Shown here piece after piece: positions 1 to 13,000 of a stretch of 64,000 bases of DNA. Every line of letters starts with the position of its first letter. Position 1 is the stretch's first letter. The notes beneath the pieces were generated by a model. The model ran no database searches. It had not been told where the DNA came from and saw nothing but the letters and a program-made list of their open reading frames with translations. The translations under genes and the position numbers were made by a program. Source of the DNA: Ulva prolifera (lineage: Eukaryota > Chlorophyta > Ulvophyceae > Ulvales > Ulvaceae); NCBI GenBank assembly GCA_023078555.1, contig CM041196.1, positions 5,467,658 to 5,531,657 of the forward strand, read 5' to 3'.

Positions 1-82
1 GCTAGTGGGCACGGTTAACCCAACGTTGTATTGTGATCATCACAAGATGATCTTGTGTGTACGTGTGTGATGCTGTTGATTC

Positions 83-405
83 GGATGAGATTCGGTTTTG
101 GTGTTTGTCTTCTCCCGTTCACTCTTTTGTAAAGATATCACCGCAGCGGTACTGTATATATACAGTTTGTACTATAGTACAAACGCCGGCATGTAGCAAC
201 AAAAAAAAAATAAAAAAAAAATCTATAGTTACAAAAGAGTGAACGGAACCGCAGCGGTTGTTTTGAGCCGTCATCAATCGCGCGTTCTGCACATGTGTAT
301 CTCGAGAGACTTGTGTAGGCGACTTGAACTCGCAGTGAGCGAGCAGTTTGAGGCAGTTACAGTAGAGTGAACGGGAGAAGACAAATACCAAAAAAATCCT
401 CAGGT
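83..405. repeat. inverted-repeat (MITE-like) element
   Basis: The left arm at 100-127 (core GTCTTCTCCCGTTCACTC) matches the reverse complement of 362-389 at about 26 of 28 positions. A weaker match extends outward on both sides. The inner word CCGTTCACTCTTTTGTA also recurs inverted at 229-245 and directly at 581-598. Long inverted arms around a non-coding core of about 230 bp resemble a miniature inverted-repeat element, but I do not see clear target-site duplications. Family and mobility are unknown. Confidence 0.5.
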
Positions 406-1855
406 TGAGGCATTTGATTTTCATACATACCTGTGTGATGCAGCAGCAAATGCATTCGGACTCCAATTCGGAACTGTAGCTATCATTCGTCAAGAAATTG
501 CGCAGCTGTGTTGCAGCGGGAGCGCAATCTGTGTACTACAGCATCTCTGCAGCTGCATGTGCAGCTGCACGACTAGTTGCCCGTTCACTCTTTTGTAATA
601 CATGTACATGTGCAGCTGCAGCATTTGTCTGCTCGGCAAAAGCAACCGTCCGACGGCGTCCGTACCGAACCTAAGGCTGCTCGGCAGCCGGTACGCCGGG
701 ACATGGACGTCGCGCTGCAGCGCTGTCCTGTTGGGACAGCACACTGAAGCATGAAATAACACTACGTGTATGACTGTTCCAGGCTGTTTCGCTGCAGATC
801 CGCACGCAGCGGCTGTGGCGCAGAGCTGCTAGATCGGTGCCGGCATCATGCCGGGAGGATTCCGGAACGATGCACATGGTCGACGCGGCCTATAGCTAGA
901 GCTCCAGCTGGGGGTGATAGCTTTACACAAAATGGCCAGGGGTGCATATCGACACGTACGCGTGGGGAGGGGCGCCACAGTTCAGCGGCGCCTGCGACGC
1001 ACGCCGACTCTGCAGCACCGACGCCCGTATGCAGCGAGCTCGAGGATGCAGTGTCCAATGGCGCTAGCTACAGCAGAGGGGATGTGCCGAATGTATAAGA
1101 GCACGGTGTGCCGCGCTGCATGCGGGTCAGCGCAGGGCACGCGGTGGGCGCGGTATCTGGAGAGTTGGCCTACGTACCCTGAAAGCGCGTGGGGCGCGTG
1201 GGGCTTGCTGGCCAGGGGGGGGGGCGAGACGACCCGGCCTCTGGGGCTGGCCGCTGTAAGGTGGGCAACCGGTGGGCATTGCAATGATGCTGCACTCGCT
1301 CTCTGCTGGACGGGTGAGCTGCAAATTGCCGTGACCGTCACGTGACGGGGACCAGGGACACGGAAAGTCGTGTCGCTGTGGTGCGACCACCGCAGTTGCC
1401 ACACAGGCGATGTGTGCCTGACAGTCCGTTGCTGCAGCAGCATTGGTCTCATGCATGCGCCCTTGCACTTCGTTCTTCAATGGTGGCCATCATCGTCTCA
1501 CTGCAGGAGACGGCCGCGGTGCACTTGTCGTGGAAGAACACAACGTGCTGTCATCCACAAAACTGCTCCACATCAAGGCAGCAGATCTGCGGAAGTGTTG
1601 CGGACATGGCCGGCTGTCCGGTTCACTGCACATTAACGTAGGTTTACAAAGATTCAACGAAACACAAATCAGAGTTTGAGCATTGCTAAATCATCCATCC
1701 AGATCCAGAATATGTCTCTCAAACAAATGGCAGTCATCAGCAATGCGTGTGCAGCAGGCACACCTGTTATGACTGAGTAGGACCCAATAGTTTTAGACAA
1801 AGGCACCGGAATAACTGACCTTTGCAATGGAATGCAATCACGCAAACAAGGCGTT

Positions 1856-2105
1856 GCTGTGCGAGTGCCGCAGATGTGCCGATTTGTGTGCCGGCACAGG
1901 CATGGACGTCCATGGTGATGGCCGACCATCACCACGCACTCAACATGCAGCAGCTGAAGCTGCAGATTGGCCATCAGGCTCCCTGAAGTACATGGATCAA
2001 GATACTCAAGATTCGGAGCTGTGTGATATCAAGTGCCGGATTGGTGAGCTCGGCTGTGCTGCGCGAGTGCCGCAGATGTGCTGTTTTGTGTGCCAGCACA
2101 GGCAA
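1856..2105. repeat. 47-bp direct repeat pair
   Basis: The stretches at 1856-1902 and 2059-2105 are near-identical. Both contain GAGTGCCGCAGATGTG followed by a TTTGTGTGCC and CACAGGCA block. They lie about 203 bp apart and differ at only a few positions. This is a local duplication of unknown origin, and no coding frame is preserved across both copies. Confidence 0.6.
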
Positions 2106-2137
2106 GGGGGCAGCCTGGCTGCCTAGTGTTGCGCTAG

Positions 2138-2760
2138 GGCGCGGGGCTGCGTGTGTTTGGGGCTAGAGCGGGGGCGCGTGCACGGGGGTGTGTGGTGATC
2201 CAGTGGTATAGCGGCCATATCACTGGATTGCCACAAACTTCACCGTCGCCATGGCCACGCGCGCGGTCCTGACGCACAGCGCGCGAGCTGCACCCTCCTT
2301 GCTGCCCTAACCAGTGGCGGAAGTTTCCTTCGCGTGTTAGCACCTCGACTTTCGTCGATATCCCGTCAGCCATGGTAACCAAATTGAGTCACCAAATCCA
2401 CAGACAATTACGTCCTGCGATTGTTCCACAGACAGTTACGTCCTGTGTTGGCTTTTCCCTGACCAATCACGGCTCAGAGATCATCGACCAGTGACGGCTC
2501 GATGACGGGTGTGTGCGCAGTCTTCTCACGCCGATGGACCCATAACCTGTGTAGGTGCATGCATGGGTATGTGTTCGGTGAGTTTCTGCCGTACGCTGTG
2601 GTTGGGCGCGCTGTTTACGGGTGCGTGCTTTGTTGGGCGCTGTGTTCGGGCTGGTTTGACATGGGTGACGGTTTCCTGACGTACATGCGTTGGGCCATTG
2701 GCGTGCTTGTGCGTGGCCCTGGCGGAGCTACCGGTCACTCCGACTGTGTCCTTATGTGTC
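2138..2760 (+). repeat. diverged dispersed repeat, copy 1 (interrupted)
   Basis: This stretch aligns with 21389-21652. Both begin with a GGCGCGGGGC(T/C)GCGTGTGTT block and end with a CCCTGGCGG(A/T)GCTACCGG block followed by CACTCC. Between these blocks copy 1 carries about 370 extra bases (roughly 2191-2565) that copy 2 lacks, and those bases begin with the hairpin element at 2191-2235. The shared segment keeps a similar translated stretch (GPGGATGHS in copy 1, CPGGATGHS in copy 2), but no full gene is visible. Confidence 0.5.
2191..2235. repeat. hairpin element, copy 1
   Basis: A near-palindrome with arms built on ATCCAGTG and CACTGGAT around a GGTATAGCGGCCATAT centre. A 38-bp block, 2198-2235, is identical to 30305-30342, which lies 28 kb away inside a longer palindrome. 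The outer arm is less perfect here than in the second copy. It could be a tiny foldback element, a protein-binding palindrome or the end of an inserted sequence. Confidence 0.65.
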
Positions 2761-4072
2761 CTCAATGGTGACACATTCGCAACGCATCAGACCCACTGCG
2801 CAGCCCTCCGCGCCCGAAGCCTACACTCGGCCATTTCAGCTGCAGGGATATGCCGGCTGTGACGTCAAGAGACCATGCAGTCACAACCCACAACGCGCCC
2901 TGAGTTGACCTCGAGCGCCACGCAGCCCAGCGGCAACAGGCAACAGGAGATGGCGCCTGCCGGACCAGGATCTTGTCGGGCAGCTCATAGCTCACGCCAT
3001 GTGGCCTGCATCTGAGAGGACAGGGATTGTCAGATGGGTGTGTGAGTCCTGCCGCAACCGGACATGGGTGTGTGACAATAGCAAATGCGGAGAAGCAGGT
3101 AGCACTGCGGAAGCATCGAGTAGCTTGAAAAAATGGCTCCGTATCAGCATGCAATGACAAATGATCCTGTGTACATCTTGATGTGGCCGTGAATTGCAAG
3201 ACCCCGAGAACTGATCTCTGAGATACAGAAACGACCTCAGAGGAGCAGCGGGCAGGAAGTGACACAGCTGAGGGAAACCAAATGAGGCCCAGGTCTGACG
3301 GGATGAAACGTGTGATTGATCTGCCAAGGCTTCCAGCGAGGTCTGCTGTGCAAGGACCACAAGGCTGCGCATGTGAACTGCGGGGATACTTCCACAAAGA
3401 GCTCGTGAACCTGGTCAGGGTCACTTGATGGGCACACTGTCTTCAGAGTGTGGCTGTGGCCAGCACAGGTGCTGACGTTGCGTGGGTGTGCTGCTGTGTG
3501 CTGCGTGTGGCTGGTTGCGTCGGTGTTCCTCTGGTTGTTTCTCGCGGTGCTACCTGCCTTGCTTGCTTTGTCCTCGTAACACTGTTTTCAGTCAGCGGTC
3601 TGGAGCTCCATGTTGCAGCCCATGGGAATACCTATGGGACCAGACTGTGCCATGCCAGGGACATAGTGGCAGACCGGCGCATGTAAAGACATGGGTCATC
3701 GTGCATCAACATCATCCGCTGCAATTGCGCAAAACTGATACACTGCCCGGCAAGTAGATGCATGCGGCTGTTTCAGCCCTTGGCCAGGCCTACCCACCTG
3801 CGCACGCACACAACAACACGCACAGCAGGTGCGTAATCATGGCAGCCGCGGGATTCCTCCACTCCGACGGTGTCTGGTGCCTGGAGTGGCTTTACGTCTT
3901 GCCAGTTCAGCGATCGCGAGAGCTTTGGGCCGGGTCCGCGATGAAGAGGCATTGCCGGCTCAGTCTAAGCTGCTGTACTGATTCCCGCAGATGATTACTA
4001 CGACGACTGTATGATGTAGGCATCGTTGCGTGGTTCCGCTCTTCCCTGCACGCTGCAGGACAAGGAGCATAG

Positions 4073-7000
4073 ATGAAGGGAGCCGGGCCTGGAGTGCTGG
4101 ACAAGCCGCTCGAAGATGACCCTCGGTTTGAGCAGCTTCCAACTACAGTGTGCTCAGAAGACTTCCTGGATCTTTCTGGTGATGCTCTCGCTATGACGTC
4201 AGCTCAGCGTTGTGCCTCCCGCTCAGGCAAGGTTGTAAACAGCTCAACTCACCTCTCGGAACTGATCGTGCAGGAGGTCCCATGTCATTTCAAAGCCAGG
4301 AGGACATGGAGCCGTACTTGCATGATGGTATCTGTCCCACAAGACGGCGTGATTGGACTTCACTGAAGGAGGCTATGGAACGTGAGAACCAGGCCAAGCA
4401 ACAAGGATCGAGGCAAGCATTAACGGAAAGATACAAACCTGTAGAGTACATGAGCCAACTTGCACTGAAACGAGGAGCCAAAATGCGAGGGGATACCCGT
4501 GGACTCGACTACAAATCAGGAGCAGTCACTGCGGTGCTGTTGTCTCACAATCCAGACTTCCGCTACTTTTACAATAACGATGCAGAAGAGCTTGCTGATC
4601 ATCTACACTGGTTTGACGAACTGGCTGGGTGCGCTCCTCGATTGTCAGCCTCTTCAGAGCCCTTGCATTGCATCCCGTTACAACTGTGGTTCCTCATGCA
4701 GGCCATCGGGGATGGCATTGCTGCCAGGCCTTGATCGGCACCAGCTCTTCAACTTTGTGGATCAGCGGAAGTTTAAGGAGTCTGTCGTTACATTTCTTCA
4801 GAATCGCAAGGAAAAGCGCAAGCAACGGGTGTGTGCTCAGTCCTGCACCTCGCCACAGTGGTACCCAGACTCTAGATGCCGTCCTAGATGGCGCAACTCA
4901 CGTTGCATGCCTCCGAGCTCGGCCAACTGTACTCGCTGATCTTGGTACACAACAAAGATGCCCAGACGACTGCAGGCCCTGGCAGCAAACTCTTGGACAC
5001 AGAGGGCCTCCAAAACAGGCAGGCCTATGAGCGCAGCCGCACTTCGAACACAGCAATCGGCAGCAGGGGCGTCTCCCAGCCAGCCAGGAGCTCATGCCAC
5101 ACCACCTGGACGACCTGCTAGCGCCGGCACGGAAAGATCCGCCTCGCAGGCCAGACCATCCACTGCAGGAGCAGCAAGGCTCGCCACCGCCACGCCTAAG
5201 GAATCCATACCACCAAGAAGGCCGGCAACGGCTCTACCTCCGAAGGCGCCGAAGCCTGGTCAGAACAAGCTCTCCACAGCTGAGCAGGCTGAGGCCTCCG
5301 CTCTGCTGACTGCCAGGCCATCAACCACTGGCGCAGGCAGAGCCACATCCGCCGCTTCAAGCAGCACGCCACCGGCTGCCCCCACGAGGACAGCTGACAG
5401 TGGCCAACTCGGGCCATCCACTTCAGGCCGACGGGAAGCAGCGGTCCGCAGCAGCAGCCGAGCCAGCTCCGCAGCGGCGAGGCATGTTGGCCGTGAGGGG
5501 GACGTCGGCGCAGAGCCACGGGCGGCGACCCCGGACAATGCCCCCCGATACAGTGCGATGAAGCGGTTTGCAAAGCAGATGAAGGCCGGGTCCCGCACGG
5601 CCGGCATGAAGACGCGCCTGGACCGCACGGAGAAGGAGCTGCACCAGCATCTCAAGGCCATCAGGTGCGGCCCAGGGCTGCGCCGCGAGCTGTGCCATGC
5701 ATGGATGCCCCACTCTACCTCAACTGTTCCGTCAACATGGGCATTCTCTGCCATCACCGCATGCACATGCATGCATCAAGACAGAACACACCAAATCGCG
5801 CACTGGCAACCTCTGAGTGCACGGGAGCTGTGCTCGGGTCACGCCGAGGCTGAGCGAGGCCTCGACCAGCAGAGACTGGAAGTCATGTGCCACATCGGCG
5901 GCACAGAGCGCACCTTGTGGCTCACACATACATGCATGCTGTGTGTATTCCTGGCAACGGCTCGCTGCCCGGCCTCTGTCCTTTGTAACTACATGCATGC
6001 TGCATCGAGTGTACCACGCTGCGCAGGCCTCAGACTGCGCCAGCACGCACCGGCAGCCTCACGCGTGCGTCTAGCACCGACTGGGACGCCGTGCTCGGCC
6101 AGGACGACCCGCAGATGGACGCGGTGCACGTGCGGGCGTACCGCATGCAGCCGGGGGCGGCGGCGTGGCGCCTCGAGCCGCGCATGGGCCCCGTGCACCC
6201 CATGAGCGCGTCAGATCTGCGTGCGGTGTGGCGCACAACGCGCGCTGCGAGTGCTGCGCGCATCCCCCGGCGCATGGAGGCCGCCGACCCCTCAGCCATT
6301 GAGACCTGCCGCGGCCCGCCGCGCCGGTACGCATGCTGACGCCGCCTCTGGCCACCCTACGTCGGCCCCCCCGACTATGCAGCGACATTACTGCACAGCT
6401 GCATGGCCGCAATTCTTCAGTCAGCACAAAGGCTGTTCGTGTTCCCGCTGCCTGCGATGCAAAGGCGGAGGCAACTCCGATGACGATTGCACCTGACTTG
6501 GTGCACTGATGGAGCTTGGGGTCCCCGCAGTCTGGCCGCAGGCAGCTGCATGCTGGGGCGCACTCGCAGGAATGGTGTAGGTAGGCGTGGCTGTGGTGTA
6601 GGGGCCGCCTGCAGGAGCAGCTAAGTGCGACCCGGTTCTTCCAGGAGCGCCCGCCGACGGCGCCGCTGCAGGTGCACATCGGCGACGCGGAGCCGGGGGG
6701 CCCGCTAGACGCGGCGATGACGGACATCAGCGAGCTGTGCGGCCGGCCAACGCGCACCATGACGCTCCACCACCGCGCCCCCCGCCAGATCGACGGCTCC
6801 CTCACCGCCAACGACCCCCGGTCAGAGCAGCGGTGGCAGCAGAAGGTCAGCACCCCCAGATTCCTCTTCGTTGTATCGCTACTGAAGCAAGTGCTCAGAG
6901 CTGTGCAGCGGCCCTCAATTGTCATTGAACAATTTGTGAGTGCCATCCGGTGTGATAATCACTTCACTGGTGGCATCCGCCCCGATTGTGCTATGCGTGA

Positions 7001-10000
7001 GCTGGCAGTGCTTTTATGGTGTGAAGATGTTTAATGGTCTGGCGTCATGGTCAGTACTAAGTATCACGTGGTAACTGCGACAACGGATTCATGCCTCTGG
7101 TCATGCCAGCTGAATGCATGGGGCTGAGAACGGCCGTATGATCGCAGGTTCGGCATGGCGCCCACGCAGTCGTGCACTCATTATAGCTCACATTCTGCGT
7201 CGGGTCTCCTGCGGCCGCTTGCTTGCAGCAGTGAGCGCCGGAAGCCATAACCTTTCTGGTTTAACATCACGGCAGGTGCATAAATGAGTGCCTGCGCCCT
7301 CGAGCACCAGCTGCCTAGGCCTCTGATGTTCCGTGCCACTTGTTCCGTGCCGCACGTCTCACCTGTACGCCAGCTCATCCTGCCAGAAGCGATTTCAGCA
7401 TCGCATGGACGCAGCAAATGGCCAGCCAGTGCAGCACCAACGCCCGTGCGGATGAGGCTGCATGCATGCAGGTGGCTGACGAGCTGGAGAGCATGGTGCA
7501 GCGCCTGGACCGCATGCATGCGGTGTACGACTCGTGCCGTGCGACGCCGCACCACACGCATGTGTACGAGGCGCTTGAGGCCACGGCCGACCCGCTGCAG
7601 CCGGCGCCGCGGCAGCTGATGGCGTGCGACAGCGACGCGACGGCGAAAGCGCGCGCGGCGTCGGCGCGGCGCTCTGTCGCGTGGGCGCCCGGGGTGAGGG
7701 GAGACGAGATCAAGCTCAGCCACACCGCCATCTCCACCGCTCAGGAGCGCCTGCTGCCTGCATCTACCTGCTCGCTCAGCCTAGGAGAATTACTGTCCCG
7801 GTCCGGCTGGTTGCATGTGTTGGTGCTGACTGTTTTGTTCTCCTAGAAGATCTGCACCATGGCGCGTGTTTGTGTGACCGCCTCACTCACCAGGCATATC
7901 TAGATGCCTTCGCCAGCGACTCTGTGTGGAAGCGCTGCTCAACATATAGCTATAAATGCGTAGTGATTCAAGCATCAAGGTGTGTGAGCAAACACAGGTG
8001 ACCTTGCATCAGCCAGCCACGGTCCTTTGCCTCTATAGAAGGCCAGGTTGACGAGTGCTGCGGCATGTGTTTGCTCACACACGCCAACAAACACATCGGC
8101 CATCCATCACTTTTTCGACAACTCCAGCGCCAGCTGACACTGTCACGGGTGTGTGCAGGTGGCGGCGCTGATCATGCTGCTGACGCGGCCGCAGTACGAG
8201 GCCAGCGCCGCCGCGCTGCGCTCGCTCGCGCTCGCCGGCAACGCCCTCACCGACCAGCACGTCAGCATGCTGCTCGAGGGCCTGCAGGGGCTGCTCCAGA
8301 TCGAGCGCGTCGACCTGTCGCTCAACCGCCTCACGCGGGCGGCCGCTGGGGCGCTGGCCAGGACGATCGTTGAGGGCCAAGCGAAGCACGTGCGCCTCAC
8401 TTCTAGGCCTCGCGCCATGCTTAGTACTTTGGTCTATGACCAGACGTGCCGGGAACTGGCTACGTACCTACATTCCGAGACTACACTGCTTTGTTGGGCA
8501 GGAGCTGTGTGGCGGATACGTGTGGGGCAGCTCTGACGTATCCACTGCGCCATCACTCCAGTGCCTTACATTGGGCATGGAATCATGCTGCGGTGTGATG
8601 TTTACTCTCAACTGCTGATGCTACTGCTAAGCAAACTTTGTGCATTGCGTGGATATGCTGATGTCACTGGGAATTCTGAGTTGAGCTGTGAGCTTGCACC
8701 TGCTTGGTCAGAGCCAGCGGAAGTCGACCGAGTCCACGTCTGAGGCCCCACGCGAGAGAAGCGCTGTACCTGACCACCGAGCTCACTCTCTGAGGTGAGA
8801 GTGCCCCGCAGATTCTTGGCTGAGTCTCAATAGCAGTACAGTCAAGTAAATCAAAGTCGTACATCTGGGGTTTGGTGTCTCCCCGGCGTCCTGGCATGAG
8901 GGGTTTTCTTGTACCATGCTTGCCTGTGCTCGCTTGTTCATCTGTGAGTTACCGGCGTGCTGACATGAGGGGTTTTCTTGTACCGTGCTTGCCTGTGCTC
9001 GCTTGTTCATCTGTGAGTTACCGGCGTGCTGGCATGAGGGGTTTCTTGTACCGTGCTTGCATGTGCTCGCTTGTTCATCTGTGAGTTACCGGCGTGCTGG
9101 CATGAGGGGTTTTCTTGTACCGTGCTTGCCTGTGCTCGCTGTTCATCTGTGAGTTACCGGCGTGCTGGCATGAGGGGTTTTCTTGTACCGTGCTTGCCTG
9201 TGCTCGCTGTTCATCTGCGAGTTACCGGCGTGCTGGCATGAGGGGTTTTCTTGTACCGTGCTTGCCTGTGCTCGCTGTTCATCTGTGAGTTACCGGCGTG
9301 CTGGGCCGCTGTGCAGCTGGCGGTGCTGGACCTGAGCGGCAACAACCTCGCGGGACCGGGCATGGTGGAGCTGTTTGAGGCGCTGCCCCTGACGGCGATG
9401 CGGCGCCTGCGACTCAGCAACTGCGGCCTCGACAGCGCCGCCTGCCGCGGCCTCGCCTTCTTCCTCGACAACACCCTCGCCCTCGAGCACCTCGACGTGG
9501 TGCGCCCCCACCCCTGCCGACCGGGCCGCCCACGCTGCTTAGTAAAGTAGGGTAAAGTCAAGCTGCATTTACTGAGCCATATCCTGAAGAGGACATCGAT
9601 AACTCCGAAACGCGAGCACATGTGCCTGGTTGGTGGAGCTTTCAGGGCTGTGACCCAAGATATCTGCACGAGAAATTAAGTCTGGTCTGTGTGATCGTGC
9701 TGATGTCGCAGCTCTCTCTACCCTGCAATGCATCAGCGGTACGCTCATGAGCTACAGAGTCGCGGCGGCTCGCAGTGGAACTGGGTTTCAGATATTTGAC
9801 ACCGACTCCCGCTGTAGCAGTGGACCCTCGCATGTCGTGCGTGGCGGGGGCAGCAGCCATGGGCCAAATACAGCAGTGCAGACCCTCCCTGCCACACAGA
9901 GGTCTCGCCATGCGTTACATGCTACATATATACTAGAAGAATTCTTCTACATACCCGGTGAGCATTTGCCTGCGGGGAAGCAGCGTAGCTGATGCGTGGG

Positions 10001-13000
10001 GCACAGCCGCAGGGCTGGAACCGGCTGGACGCGGCCGATATGCACATCATCGCGGAGGCGCTGCGGTTCAACCAGTCGGTGCACTCCATCGAGCTGCAGC
10101 ACAACGCGCTCGGCGCCGACGGCGGCGCCGCCCTTGGGGAGGCCCTCTACGACAACCGGTGCGCCCCCCCCTTGTTTTTCTAGACCGAGCCCTCCGACAC
10201 TGAGCCTGAGCCTGCCGAAGACAGGAGCACTGAGAAGAAACAATTTATTCGCTCTCCCATGCCTGCTGAGCACGGTGCTGCGCGAGACGACGAAGAAAGG
10301 ATGTGGCTATGGTTTGTTCAGTGATGTGACCGCGGTAATGCTTGGTCCGTGCAGTGCTGAACTGCCACCTGGCTCGCTGCGTGCAGGACGCTTCGCTTCG
10401 TGGGCCTCGCCAGCAACCGCATCACAATGCACGCATGCACTGTGCTCGCGGCCGGCATGCGTGTGTCGCGTGCGCTCGACCGCCTCGTGCTCGACGACAA
10501 CCCCATCGGCCTCACCGGCGGCGTCGCCATCGCCGAAGCCCTCGCGCGCGGCTACGTCCGCTGCGTCACCCTCACCAACTGCAACTTCTCCAACTCCGGG
10601 CTGGCCCTGCAGCGCGCGGCAGCGCCGCCGCCGCCGGTGGCCGCGCCTGGCGGCGCTGTGCCCGGCGCGCCGGCCCTAGCGAGCACCGGCCCGGCGTCGT
10701 TTGATGTCAAGCGGCCGAACCGCGTGTACCGGCTGCAGCTGGCGCACGTGGCGGACTACAACGTGGCCGGCACGCTGGTGCAGTACTGGGCGCACGACAC
10801 AACAGCGGGCGGGCCGTGGAAGAGCGCAACGCTCGACGGCAAGGTGACTCCACTGCACTCCTCTCCGCCCGGCCTCGTGGAAAGTTTGTTGGAACGTATG
10901 CGTGTGGCAGCATAGCTGTGCCTGGTGAGTGCTGCCCATGACAGCTCGGGGGACTGTGGCTGACATTGTCATCCAAGCGACGCCCCTTCCAGGCCGCTTC
11001 GACAGCCAACAGGTCTGCAGAATCTGCAGTATTGATCCCGTAGCCACAACTTAGGAGCGGAATGCGCAATGGGACCGTGCGCCCGACTTCTGAGGCCTGG
11101 CCGAGGAGCGGGTGGTGCTGCAGGTGCTACACTTGACGGCGCAGATGCAGTGGCCGCAGCGCATGCCGCGGGAGGGCCTGCTGGAGGTGGACTTCCGGAC
11201 CGCGCAGCTCGTGGCGGACACACGCGTGCCCGTCCTCGACGAGCAGTTTGACAACCTGCACCGCCCGACGCTCTCCGCCGCCGCCGACGTCACCGACGCC
11301 TTCCGCTCAGCCTTCTGCCAGGTGCGCCCTCACGATATGTGCGTTGCCACAAATCCCACCGGGCTGCGGGTGCGAAGCAGGCAGGGGGCTCTCCAGCAGC
11401 AGCTTGCCGTTGCTTTGATTGAGGCAGTTGAGGGTTCCATCGTGGGGAACTGACTGGTGATCTGTGCGCCTGCGCCAGATGGCCCAGCGCACGCTTGCTG
11501 CATTGACCAGCCACAGTGAAGTGCTCTTGGTTTTCGAACTGGTGGCTTGGTAGTTGTGGGCTCACAGGCGCCCTCGTAGAGGTAAACAAAATCCGAGGTG
11601 GTCCCCCAGGCTCTGCCATTATCATCTCACCTCTACATTGCAGCATGTTAAATAGAACGGAAAACACTGTCTCCGTTTGGCTATGGAGCTAGCCGTGCAC
11701 TTCCGCCTGCATTGCGCTTCTCACGTTTGTCCCATCATGACCCCACTGCCATCAAGAGATGCGACGGCACGCCCTGCTTCATGTTAGAGTGCCACCAGAA
11801 GAGAAAGCATGTTGCCGCCGATACAGACGCAGGTGGGTGCAGGTGCTGGCGCACGCGGTGTACGTCACCTGCGCACAGGCCACCCGCGCGCTGCAGGGCT
11901 TCAGCGCGCGCAGCGAGCAGGTGTGCGCCGCGCTGGCCATGCTGGCCGCGCTGGAGGACCCCGTGCACCTGCCGCGCGTCATCGAGTCCCTGTCGCCGGA
12001 GGCCCAGCAGCAGGTGCGGTGGCGCCTCGGGCCGCTGCGGGGGTTCTCCCCGGCCAACCCGACCGGCTCGTACGTGCTCAACCTGAGCCAGGCGGTGGAC
12101 CTGTCGCTCGCGGCGCGCCTGCTGACGTGCTGGGGCGTGCAGATCCGCCAGGGCCTCTGCAAGCCCGCCGACCTCCAGGTGCGAACCTCCTGCGGCTCCG
12201 ATGTCCGCATATGTTGACGGCGCGCTGGTTAGCTGTGTTGAGGTGCTGATTGTGAATGAGCGTGTCTCTTCAGCCTGGCGCGTGCAAGGTTTCGGATCCG
12301 GTTGTGCATATCCTTGTCGCTTGGGTTGTGGTCCTGTGTGCTGGCATGCAGGGGCTCGTGCCCATGAGGATTTTGGCCCTCCACTCGTCCAATTCTTGAT
12401 CGTAGCGTGCAAGTTTGAAGCTTAGTTCCAGTCAGCTGGGATGTAACGGGTTTCTTTCCCACCATTTCCTGCACCACCGGTTGATGATTTCCACCCGTGC
12501 AGTTGCTGAGCTTTGATGTGCACGCAGCGAAAGGCTTGCATGGTCTGACATGTACGTCTTCTCCCAAAAGTCGTGACGCCATGCAGCCGGGCGCACTCGC
12601 CTAGCCTACCCATGCATATCAGACGGAAGCGCAGACAGATACACGATGCGAACAATCGTGGCGGCCACACGATACAGCAAGTTTACTTACGCAATGCCAT
12701 GGCATGTGCGCGTACACTATGCACATATGCACATGTTCATTGCAGGCCTGCTGGAGGAACGTGTACCTGGACGGGGCATTCATTGACACCCTCGAGCTCG
12801 ACCCGCTGCTCTACGACCTCCCTCGCAGCGGCGTGCTGCGCTTCGACTTCGTCTCCTATGACACCCCCTCCCTGCGCCACGCCGACCTCCTCTGCCGCCT
12901 CCAGACTCTCCGCGCGCGCCTCTTCCGCGTCAAGCCACCGGCCATGATCGCCGCTGCGGCGGCCGCCGCACAGCCGCGCGACACCACCGCCAGCATGCCC

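Larger units (their letters stand above)
1..4072. other. gene-poor 5' flank with repeats
   Basis: I see no convincing gene here. Reading frames are short or overlap in all frames without splice-consistent continuation. The longest, on the minus strand at 2762-3424 (220 codons), has a composition like its neighbours and no recognisable domain. What the stretch does hold is repeated DNA, listed separately: inverted repeats at 100-389, a 47-bp direct repeat at 1856 and 2059, a hairpin element at 2191-2235 and a diverged dispersed repeat at about 2138-2760. A pair of near-identical 21-bp words also lies at 2399 and 2428. Confidence 0.6.

Noticed and set aside
2762-3424. 220-codon gene on the minus strand
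   Set aside because: It is open by chance in GC-rich DNA. No domain, no splice-consistent extension, and overlapping open frames on the same strand have similar composition.
8886-9303. CRISPR-like array
   Set aside because: The repeats are contiguous 68-69 bp units without unique spacers, in an intron of a eukaryotic gene. It is a minisatellite.
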